Below, one piece after another: positions 50,735 through 61,272 of a stretch of DNA of 64,000 bases. This DNA is from Annulohypoxylon bovei var. microspora (taxonomy: Eukaryota > Ascomycota > Sordariomycetes > Xylariales > Hypoxylaceae), in the NCBI GenBank assembly GCA_022836615.1, contig MU405235.1:1-64000 (forward strand). The letters run 5' to 3'. Below the pieces are notes generated by a model. It was not told the origin of the DNA. It saw only the letters and a list, made by a program, of their open reading frames with translations, and did no database searches. Position 1 is the stretch's first letter. Each line of letters opens with the position of its first letter. The position numbers and the translations under genes were made by a program.

Positions 50735-53700
50735 TTACTCCTCTTCTTCCGAACTCTGCCCTAGCTCCGCGCGGGGGCTCGCCGCGATTCTGCCTGTGAT
50801 CTTTTGCTCGTCTACGGTCGAGGCCGCCGCCGCCGCATCCCATCCTCTGCCGCCCGTCCGCATCACGAGATGCGGGTTCACGTCTGCCGAGAAATACCTC
50901 TCTCGCCTCGTGCTGGCTCGGGAGCCGCCTTCTAGGGCGGAGTACGCGCTCCTCGTCGTGCGCATGCGTTTCTTCCCGGGCTGCCCGCCTTCGCTGAGCA
51001 GGCTGCTGCGGGAGAGCCTCTGCCGCTGAAGCTGCTGATCGTACGCTACGATGCTGCGGATGTAGGGGGCCACGTCGAGGCAGATCGACCTCGTGGTCCC
51101 GTCGAATACCGAAGGATCGAGGTAGCCTGCGGCCACGGTCTTCTCCGAGACGGCGATGGGGTCGAATGCGAGGCTGTAATCTATCCGCGCGACGGCCGGC
51201 TCCGCGCCCGGACGCCCGCCGAGGTGGTCCCTCAGCTTGGCGGTAACCTCGGCCTCGTCTAGCGGCCTGAAGACGCTCGAGACCCCGTTCGCAGCCGGTC
51301 CGCTGCGCAGCTGTCGCCTGCCGAGACGCCTCAGGCTGGTAGCCGTGTCGAGGAGTGCCGTGTCGTGACGGACGAGGGGGGATACCTCGAGCAGCTGCCG
51401 ACCGATGATGAAGTCGTCCTTCGCCTTCGCCGGCAGGCTGGGGACGGACGGGTCCAGAGAGATCTTGTTGGGCACGGCCGACAGGTGAGCCAGGCCGAGA
51501 TCTGCGTCGCTCATGAAGCTGGCGTACGAGTCGACCGATTCCAGAAGGTCCAGCCTCTCTTTAGCCGAGGAGCATCGTCCGGCGGCCGTAGCTGCCCAGG
51601 AGGAGTAGTCGTCTCTGGGACGGGAGTCGAACGTGTCGAGAGACCAGTTTTGGCAGACCTGCTGGTGCAGCTCCTCTTCGGTCGAGCGCGACGACGAGCT
51701 GTCGGTCGCCGAGTCTCTGCTGAGCCAGCCCATGCCGGCTCGGTACGTGTCTTGGCTGACCACCCGGACGACGTCGCCGTCTTCGTCGACGTCGGTCCCT
51801 CTGGGCCATCTGGGGTAGAACCAGTTGAATCCTCCTTGCGCGTCTCCGACCCCGATCTGGCACCAGTAGTTGAGCTCGGTTATCGAGGCGCGGAAGTCGT
51901 GGCCGCGCGAGTCGTAGAGCGTCTCGACCGCGCGTCTTCGGAGGGCGTGGCCCTCGTTGGCGGCGATGAGGAGGAGCAGGTCGACGGCGAGGTCCTTCGG
52001 CGGGCTGGAGAAGCGAAAGATGCCGTGTAGGTTGAGGCTCTGCAGGGGAACCAGCGCTTCGTCGTTGCACGTCATCACGAAGGGGCGCTTAGACTGAGAG
52101 ATCATGGAGACGATGGTGGCCCAGAATTGCTTGTCCTCCTCGTATAGGACGTCGACTTCCTCGAGCAGGATCAGAGACTGCTTCTGAGCCTTGGCAGGCT
52201 TCTTCGTCTCCTTTGCGCCGGGCGGACCTGCCTGTTTCTTGGTCGGGTTCGGAGCCGCGGTCGACTTCGCGAAGAACGCCGTCATCGTGCCTTGCTTGCC
52301 GGACTTCAGGTCTCGGTCTACCTCGTCCTCCGAGGCGGCTTCTCCCCGAGAGGCGTCCGCCTTGTGGCGGTGGTGGACGAGGTGGTTTCGGGTCATGTCC
52401 CCGACCTTTTCTAGGACGTCTCTGCCGTTCCTCCTGGAGCCCGGATTGATCTCGAAGATCTCGAAGTCCAGCTCTCTGGCGATGGCGTGCACGGTAGCCG
52501 TCTTGCCGCAGCCGTGCGGGCCGCTGAGGACCACGGCGTTGGCGAGGCGGCCGCCGTCTCGGGACGCTCGGCGGGCGGAGCCGGAGCGTATGACCGTCTT
52601 CTTCGCGCTGCCTCGGCTGCCGCTCTGCGACCAGTCTCCTTCCGCCTCGGATATCTCGCCCAGCTCGTCCGCCTCGTCGTCGCTGGAGACGATAAACCCG
52701 TCTAGCTTCTTCTTCCTCTTGCCTTTAGCCTTTGCGGGAGCCGCCGCCTTCGACCTGGCTCCGGAGTCCGACGGGCCGGTGTCCACGGCCGTCACCTTGA
52801 GATTCTCTAGCCAGTCGCGCAGCAGTTCGGCTTCCCGGCCGCTCTGGAGCACTCGTTCCGCGGACGAGGGGGCGTACTTCTGGGTCCACGCGCTCGTCTC
52901 GCACGTCGCCCTGTCGAAGGCGGACAGGCTCTTCTCGACGGAATTGTACGCGTGCCTGACTGCCGGGTGCGTCTTCGGAGCGCCGCCGCTTCGGCGGAGG
53001 GTCTCTAGCTCGCCGGATATGCGCGCCTGCAGTTTCTTTCCGCTCTCGAAATGCCTGCCGGGAACTCGCAAGACGGGTGGCGGAGGTTGGAATTCGTCGT
53101 CGTCGTAAGCCTCTAGGTCTTTCTTCAGCTGCTTCAGATCTAGTTTCGACGCGGTCTGCCGTAGTATCGACTCCGACTCGGGGATTTGAACTTGTTGCCC
53201 CTTCGCCTTTCGTCTGCTTTGGGGGTATCGGTATTGTTCGCCGCCGGCGGAGCTGAGATCGTGCGGAACGTCGCCGCGTACGTGTGCCGTCTCTTTTGAT
53301 GGCCAAGCCGGATGCTGTGCCCCCGGTATCTTGATATTGCCGGACTTCATGCCGGGGACCGGGATATCGAACCTGGCGGCGGCTGGCCTGGCATGTTTCG
53401 ACGAGCTAGATGCCGAGCCGAAGAATACTCGCCTCTCGGGCTGCTGTTTTTGTTCGACGACCGGATTATCTTTCGGTTTCCCTTGGAAGAATGGGTGAGT
53501 AGCCTTCTTGGGCACTGCTTCGGCGTCTCGGCTCGAGGGTGGTGGCGTATCAGGAAGAGCGTGGGGGGCATCTTTCGGTATAGCTGCTATCACTTCTTGG
53601 GTACCTGCAAGCGTCTCGTTTATCTTTTGGCCGATTCGAAGCCGGGAAGCATCGTCGTCCCGGCCGTAGTGTATAGAAGCTAGGAATGTCTTAGGTTTTC

Positions 53701-54108
53701 GGCCGCGTTTCGCCGTAGTCTTCTTAGCGACAGATTTTGGCTTCGGAGGGGAGCCGATTGTACCAGTTGCGCGGTTGAGTTTCAGCACTTTTGGGGGCTT
53801 GGAGGTGGGAGCTGTGCTAGAGATAAGTATCATGATGGCCTAGTATCGCGTAGTATCGCAGTCATCTGAGGGCTCGTACCTAATGGGGGCGTGTCTTGTG
53901 CGTCGCTCGTCTGGCCGCGCTTCCTCTTGAGCTTGCCGGCGGGCGGGCTCTGATCGGTATCGTTGTCGACGGAATGGGGACTACACGAGGGGTCTGGGGT
54001 GACGGGAGTTATGAGGTTTAAGATGTTATCTTTAGAGGTGTTACTGGTTGCGAAAAATGGGTGAAGCTTTTTGCATTTTGTGTCGGCGCTATCGCTGCAC
54101 CCGTTCAT
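50735..54108 (-). CDS. elg1: Elg1/ATAD5-type PCNA-unloading clamp-loader ATPase
   Basis: Exon 1 (54108-53880) and exon 2 (53811-50735), separated by a 68-bp intron (53812-53879; GTACGA...GCACAG), give 1101 residues. The disordered N-terminus has two HPFF motifs (KKLHPFFATS near 17 and ATHPFFQGK near 182), then the clamp-loader entry WTQKYAPSSAERVL (from about 385). The AAA+ core follows: Walker A GPHGCGKT (507-514), EINPGSRRNGRDVLEKVG, Walker B LLEEVD (625-630) and a sensor-1-like MTCND. The acidic D-D-E-A-D linker and the IL(L)EEVD form are typical of Elg1 rather than Rfc1 or Rad24. It forms an alternative RFC complex with Rfc2-5 that removes PCNA from DNA after replication. An ACGCG (MCB-like) site near 54382 would fit G1/S control. 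Confidence 0.88.
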
Positions 54109-54746
54109 GATGGCGACGATAGTCAAGTCGTCTAGGTAGATTATCGTCGATATACCTTAAAGGTATCCAGGACAAAGTTAACATGCAATATTATAACCAT
54201 TCTTCGATGACGTTGTCATTAATGATATGAGAATGTGATTGTGAGAATATGATGATTGGCAATTGGAGGTTGGCTAGAAGTTGGAAGGTTGAAATTGCCG
54301 AAGTTGATGTGAGTTTGATGTGAATGCGCCAACTCAACATTCGAGGAGTCGCGTCTTACTACTCGGTATGCTGCGCGTCTTACGCGACTGCCATCATTAA
54401 GAGATGGGGTCCGTTCCAGCTCAATTGGGTTTAGACCCGCTAAAGGCTAAAGACCTCGAGTCAACGACCCCACCTGCCCACTAGAGAAAAGTAGGTAGGT
54501 ACCTAGGTACGAAACATATGTACATGTAATACCCCGGTCCCGCTTAATTATCGGATCGGTGTTTTCGCAAAACTACCCCCGATTTTACAACTTTTTTTTC
54601 TTCCATTTTCATATCACAACCATCACATCCATCACAACCATCACATCCATCACAGCCATCACAGCCACATAGCCATACAGCCAATCGTTATAGATGGTGG
54701 TAGATCACCGCTGTTGAAACTTTGTTGCTGTCAACTACTCTTCAGC
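54109..54746. promoter_or_regulatory. Bidirectional promoter, Elg1/Utp8
   Basis: 638 bp between two divergent ATGs. Contains TACGCGAC with an ACGCG core (about 54381), a CCTAGG palindrome block at 54492-54515, a T run at 54592-54600, and a (CATCACAYC)n array at about 54608-54660 close to the Utp8 start. Confidence 0.55.
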
Positions 54747-57640
54747 ATGGCTTCTCACTTCCAGATTCAAAAGCCGTATGTGCTGGCCTCGCTACCTCGG
54801 CCTCTTGACCCGACCACCGGTCGTTATGTTGTTAGCGAAGTCTACGGATCTGCGCCTGGGTCGAGGAAGAGAAAGCGCCACGAGCTGGCGGTAGGAATTG
54901 ACGGGGAAGCTGTCAATATCTACAATGTGAGAATACTCGAACCTAATCGCAAGCTGAATTGGCAACCGCTCATCCCCTACAGGTCTCGTCGGCTAGGCTC
55001 GTCACGTCGTACCCGGTCCCTCCCCAGTCCTCCTTCTCGTGCTCTGTAGCTTCGATCCGGCGCAAGGTGGAGGAGACGCAGGAGGTCTCGAGGTACACGT
55101 ACGCCGCGACGAGGGAATCCCGCGAGCACAAGATCACCCTTTTCAAAGACTACGTGGATGCTTCCGGCAACACCCGTTCCGCTACTAAGTCGGTATCCTT
55201 GGGCCCGGGTCGGCCGGTTATGTGCGTTGCTCCTATCGCTGCGCCGGTCGGGCCAGGACCGGTTAGCGGTCGAGCTTCGGGCGACGAGCTCCTCGTCGTG
55301 CGAGGAGACGGCGAGGTTATATGTCTCGACCCCGAGACTCTGGAGAGGAGATGGAATTCGTCTCCCGCAGTTCTACGTCAAGACCTTCCTACGGCTTCGA
55401 ACACCGATTTCGATATCGTCTCTTGCTACCCCGTGCTCCTATCTGATCTCGTACGAGGCATGTTCAAGGGCAGTGACGATGCCTTAGGTCTCTTCCCCGA
55501 GATCAGGCAAGGCGTGAACGCGGATGCCGAGGTCTTGGTGCTCGTCTCGAGCCACGTCTTAGATGGGCGGCAGAGTCGCCGGCTCCATGTTCTATCGATA
55601 GTTCCGCCTTCTCACGGTTCCGTCGGCGGGAGCAGGCAAGGCGTTGTTCAGCTACATGCCGTGCCTATCCCGGCATCTGCGCAGGAATCAGCGCGGGAAT
55701 CTGGCACAGCTTCGTACCGCCTCGATATTCGGTCCGGGACCTTGCTAGAATTTCGCGGGCAGACGTTCAATATCTACGACTTGACGACGAGCCTTCCTAA
55801 AGTCACGTCGACTATGGAACTGAGCGGCACGACGTCTTTCCTGCGCCTCAGCAGAACTTCGCTTCTCTGTTCCACGCCTACCCACCTCAGCATCTATAAT
55901 CCGATCTATCGGTCTTTCCAGAATTCCGTGTCTGTCGACTCTGATGTTCAGGAGGCCTCTAGCACTGGTCCGAAGGCGACGTCCTGCCTGCTTTCCGCTT
56001 ACTTTTCTCGGCTGGAGCTTGCCGTCGCGATCGTCGACGCCAGCTTGGTCGCCGTCCAGCTGGAGGCCCCCATCTTGCGAGCGAGAAAGCGACGCGCCGA
56101 AGGCCTCCTGATCGACTCCGTCGGGCGTGGCGTGCAGCTTACCAAAAGACCCTCGGCTCGTCCCTCGGACAGGGAGATAAAGTCGTCCGTGTTTACAAAT
56201 TACATTCCGGGTTCCATCAGAGGCGATTATTGGGAGTCGTGGACTGCCGACGAAGCGCGAGCCGACGCTTTCCTCAACGCGAACGACGTTCGTAGTCTCG
56301 AACTGATGCTGGCTCAAAAATTCTCCGTCAGAGTCCGAGACGAGATTCGAGTACCGGATGGCGTAGGAGAGGGGGCGTCCAGCCCGCCGAAAGATTCGCC
56401 GGGTTGGGTGTGGCCGAAGACCAGGGCGGGATATCCTCCCGCGGACAGGAGATGGATCTTATACGCTATCAGCCGGGGCTTCCAGTGGAACGGTTCCTTC
56501 CCAGACGACCCGACCGTCCCTCGGCTGATCTGCCAGCTGCCCCAGAGCGATATCATCAATTACCTTGTGGATGCCGGACACCTGACGCTCTCGAATGTGA
56601 GGTCCGGCTTCCGAGGAGCGATTAGGGATGACGAAAAGGCCGATTCGTTCTTGGCCGAACAGATCGTGCTCCGGCTTGCGGACGTTGACCCTTCTCTAGA
56701 GCTTCTCGTCGCTTATATCTCTGCTACGAACCTCGGCGCGGTAGAGCTGCTCGTCGCCGTGCGGACGATCATGAGAAGTCTCGAGCTGGTCCAAGACCCC
56801 AAGAAACCGCCACCGAAGCTGCTTACCAACGGCTCGACCGAAGAGACGATGGTAAACGGGGAGGGAGAGGGAGAGGGAGAGGGAGAGGGCGAGTCCGAGT
56901 TAGAGTTGAACAGCATCGGTATGGAGCTAGACGACCTCGAGGATGAGATCCAGAAGACCGTGTCTTATCTAGACGAAGATGCGGGCATTCGCGGCTCCGG
57001 ACTGAGCGTGGCTTTCGCAAAGCTCGGCAGCTGTCCTAACATCTCGATGATCAAGGCCCTGCGAGCTACGTTCAAGCCGGAAGAGATCTTGTCTCTGATC
57101 TATCTCCTCCGCGTCGAGCTGGTGAGGGGTGCGTGGACATCTCGCTATCTAGACACGACCGAATTCGAAAAGGATTCGACCCTCGACGCCCCGCCCGACG
57201 GTATCATCAAGCTCATCGCAGATCTGCTCGGACGCTGCGTAGACTCTATCGGGCCTGGCGGCTGGCTTCTCAACGACGCCGTGTTAGCGGCTGACGAGAC
57301 CGGTGATTTCGTCGCTTCTCTCAAGCTTGAGGTCAGTGCGGCTTTAGAAGGGTTGGAAGAGGCCGTCTACCTCCGCGGCATCATCAGCGAGGCCGTAAGG
57401 TACTGCGAGGTGTCGAAGAAGACCAAGGTCGAAGGCGCCGTGGACAAGATGAAGCCAATCTCGCTGCATGTGAAGGAACCTGGCGCTCAAGCGTTGCCTC
57501 TAGGGCTCAAGACGAAGGGTGGGATTTCTACGCATAAGATCATGTCGGGTGGTGAGATAGTAGACAGATCTCTAAGGGAGACTGGTCATCTTAGGAGTCA
57601 GCAGGTCGGGCATTATTCGCTGGAGAGGATCGCGATATGA
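54747..57640 (+). CDS. utp8: U3 snoRNP-associated protein Utp8-like
   Basis: Exon 1 (54747-54926, exactly 60 codons) and exon 2 (54983-57640), with a 56-bp intron (54927-54982; GTGAGA...CTACAG), give 945 residues. The start FQIQKPYVLASLPRPLD and the junction VNIYNVSSARLVTSYPVPPQSSFSC match the fungal Utp8 N-terminal beta-propeller pattern as I know it. The middle is helical. An (EG)n run at about 56851-56893 comes from a GAGGGA microsatellite. The C-terminus is basic. Role: t-UTP/UTP-A subcomplex of the small-subunit processome in the nucleolus, needed for 35S pre-rRNA transcription and processing; yeast Utp8 also aids tRNA export. The assignment rests on pattern memory, not on a search. Confidence 0.75.
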
Positions 57641-60600
57641 GATGCGCTCGAGGGAAGGACGGCCTAACAGATTTGCCAGGCCTCCAGGGCTACGTGCATC
57701 AAACCGAGTTTTCAGGTACACTCGTCGTTTCTAATAGTTGCAGCTGTTATCTACAGTACTTTCAGAAGCTCAGCATAGCTTTCATCCGACCTTCGGTATC
57801 ATGATTATTTCAATTTACAGCCTGTGACGGCCACAGCACGTTCAGTGAAATCTTGAAGCTATTTTTTGGGAGACACCCGGCATAAATCCTCAGAACAGCT
57901 TCAAATAAATACCGATAACATGTATCAAGATGCCATAGGTATTGCCACTATCATGTCTACATACATCAATACGCTCCAAGCAGACTTCGACTTTATCTAG
58001 GTGCTTGAATTGCTAAACTGTCCGAAGTTCTCGTAGATTAGCATACGCCTACAGGAGTAACCCGTGCAGCATTTTAGATTTTTCCGTCGTGCTCATGCGA
58101 CTAGTTTAGTTATATGAATTTGCACCTCGATAGATACCTAGGTAGGTTGCCGTTGGGAAGTGTTGGGAAGTCGTGACACCTGTCTAATCAAGGTCCAAGC
58201 TCAGGGCTACAGTTAGACGAGGCAGCAAGGTTGCGCTGCACGAGTCTCGTCGAGTACGATCTCGACAACTGTTTGCTCGCACACGACTCTTTCATCCGGT
58301 GCAACATCTCGGCTCGCCTTTCGAGATGTGATAATAGAATCGATTGCGCTTGCCCCGTTCCCGCTGTTTGTAGACTTCAGGTTGTAATCTAATGTGCCCT
58401 GTGAGATAAAAGTCGTTGCGGCCTGGTGACACCAACGTGTCTAGCCGCAGCTTGAAGCTGTCACACCTGGGTGTAGCACCCTCGGTATGGCAGCATGTGG
58501 CGTTTTCGTGACACTGATTAGTTCGTGCGGCTGAACGCTTAGGAAGTTATCTTCCCCCCTTTTTCTGCCCGGCGGAAAGGGGTTTTGTCGACGGCATTCC
58601 CCGATGCCGTCGTTGACATGACGCGGATGAATTCGCCTTGGATTTGATTAGAAGCTACCTACCTACCTGCCTATCAGATAAGTATCTGGTCAGTTGACGC
58701 CGAAACCCAAGGCTTCTACTTGTTGACACGCAGCCCATGTTTAAACAAAATATCCCATCCATACATAGGTAGGTACCTAGGCACCTAGTATTAAACAATT
58801 AAACGCAGCATCAGTCAACCCGTAAAGCGTAGTAAGCTCTAAGTCTAGTACGCAGATAAGTATACTCGCTCAAGCGGTGTGCGCGGCGTCAATTTCGGGT
58901 AGGCTGCTGCCCAAAGCCACGCAGACCTTATAAATTTTGCCAATACGTGAGATTCGACACTCTGACAATGCTACAGTTGTTGCCATGCGGCGATATTGCA
59001 GACGATTGGCGCAGAGAAAACCATCTTAGGCATCGTTTGCATATATCAGACATCAAATGATGTAGTCCTGTAGATCGCATGGGAGCCTCGCCTCATTCTT
59101 ATCTCAGTTTGCCTCGTCTTCGCTGCGCTATACTTCTGCTGACTGGCTGGCGAAGTTGTGGAGGCGGGGAAGGTGGGCAAACGTCTTTCTTACGGAAGAG
59201 GAAGAAGTACAGAAGGGAAAAAAGGCATAGCCATCGGTGCAGCGGTGCTGCGGTGCTGGTTACTTGTCAGCAGGACAGTGGAAGAGGAGATAGTCAGATA
59301 ATGTTGTCGCACTGACAGACTGGCAATCTTATACATTTTATTCGGGTTCCCCAGTTCTCGAATCGAATCTAGCCAGCAACCCCCGGTGATCGGCAGCATC
59401 GTGGAGAAAGAAAATCCTGTTGCGGCGAAAATGATTACAGGTACATGTCTACCAAGGTATTTTCTGTGTTACTGCATCACTGCATCACTGCATTATGCAC
59501 GTGTCCGTCCTCTCTAGAGTACCACTTCTGAGACATGTACGTCGGGCATATCCGCTTGTCATAGGTAAACAAATGGACTACTCGTACTCGTCTCCCCGAA
59601 GATCTAGACCCTGCATATGAATGATAGGATTTGCTAACATGATATCGACTGTACATACAGATCTGTATGGAGGAGGCAGGGAGGGCGAAAAGAAAAATTC
59701 CATGCAGTCATATGCGCTTCTTCTACGGCGTGCTACCATATATACATACATGTACAGTATAATGTATGTGCGTACATACATACGGGTCGCTGTATGCATG
59801 TCAGTAATTAGATCGACGAGCTAGGTGGCGCAGTGAACCCCATCGAAGAGTCAAAAGTCAGCAGGTTAGACACTTTTTTTTTTTTTAGTGTAATCGTTTT
59901 CACCATCCAACCATCCTGCCATCGTGGCAGCGTGGAAACTCGAGATTCTCGGGGAGCAAGATCGATAGCCTCACTCACTCGCCCTATCACCCTATCACCC
60001 TGCCTGTTGCCCTGTCACCTACATCGTGCTAGAAAATTGGCAAAATTGGCAAAATTAGCCAAAGGAGTCCTTGCGTACCTATCTAGGTAGTGTCTATTCA
60101 GGGATTGTGAGCAGGGGATAGGAAAGCCACTGGGACGCCCGACAAGGATGAAGACAAGGATGGAGAGCGGAGGGGAAGACGATGATTGGATAGCCCTGCC
60201 ACGATTTTGTTCCAAGCTACGAATTATGATGAAATGCTTGACCCATCCCAATCAACACATACGTCACCGATCACCGTTCCAATCGGCCTGCTTCACCTTA
60301 CCCCATAATGTGATCAAGGGACGACTCGATATGAGCGGCGGTACATGCTACGTTTCTTCGCTTGTGCCTGGATTGTCTGACCGGCGCTGATCTAATTCGG
60401 ATCGATACATCAATACGGTAGAAGCAGGGCGTTTCGTCCGCTTCCTTCCAGGCAGTCTAGCAGTTTGGCAGTCTGGCAGTCTGGCAGTCCGGCCCTCTTG
60501 TCTCTTGCTCTAGACCTGTCTCTTGTTTATGATATGTGACTTGGGAAATTTATTGTAGGGTACGATCGTCAAGTGAATCACGTCTATTGATTCTCATCAT

Positions 60601-61272
60601 AGCATACCGTAGCAGCTGTACAACCGCAATCTTAGCTAGCTAGGGGTTTTATTATTATCTTCTGCTACCTAGTCCATGACGATACGTAGTAGCAATCAAC
60701 TTGAAATTGCAATAGCAAACGAGACAGATATCTAGCTATTTCATCAACGCCCTTACGTTAGCCTCCTCTCCTAATCTACCGGCCTGCCAAGTCAGACAAA
60801 ATATCTGCATTTTCTTACCTCGAGTTTACGACAGTATTTTGTGTATTTTGTAACGCCAACAGACTTACTCACATACCTACATACAAGCCCCTCGGCATCT
60901 CCAGATCAGACTCTACTGCAGTCGAGCGGCCAAGCCTGGTCGTGACCCCTGTCTCTCTATAGCCCAACTTTGGCCTAGCTAAACCGAACCATCATCAGCA
61001 TAGCACATCCCACTTCGCTTCGCTTCACTCTGCCGTTCCCTGTTCTATATTCTTGTTCGTGTTCTTGTTCTCCAATTCTTTCTCCGACTTAGCTCAATTC
61101 ACGTCACCTCGCTTCCTTGGTTACCTGTAGGTATACGCAGAAACCGGTTCGCGACACGCACAAATTTGCGAGGAGCATCTAAGAATATTAAACGGGTCGA
61201 ATCTCGAGTCTGAGGGACTCTGTTCCCGACACGTACGAACGCAGGTACGCAGGTACGCACGCACAACTTGCG
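57641..61272. other. 3.6-kb intergenic region
   Basis: No gene supported. CCTAGGTAGG at 58137, AGGTAGGTACCTAGGCACCTAG at 58766-58788, GTACATACAT repeats around 59740-59785, GGCAAAATT triplet at 60030-60050 and GGCAGTCT repeats at 60465-60490. The last about 350 bp are C/T-rich and probably hold the promoter of the next gene. Confidence 0.55.
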
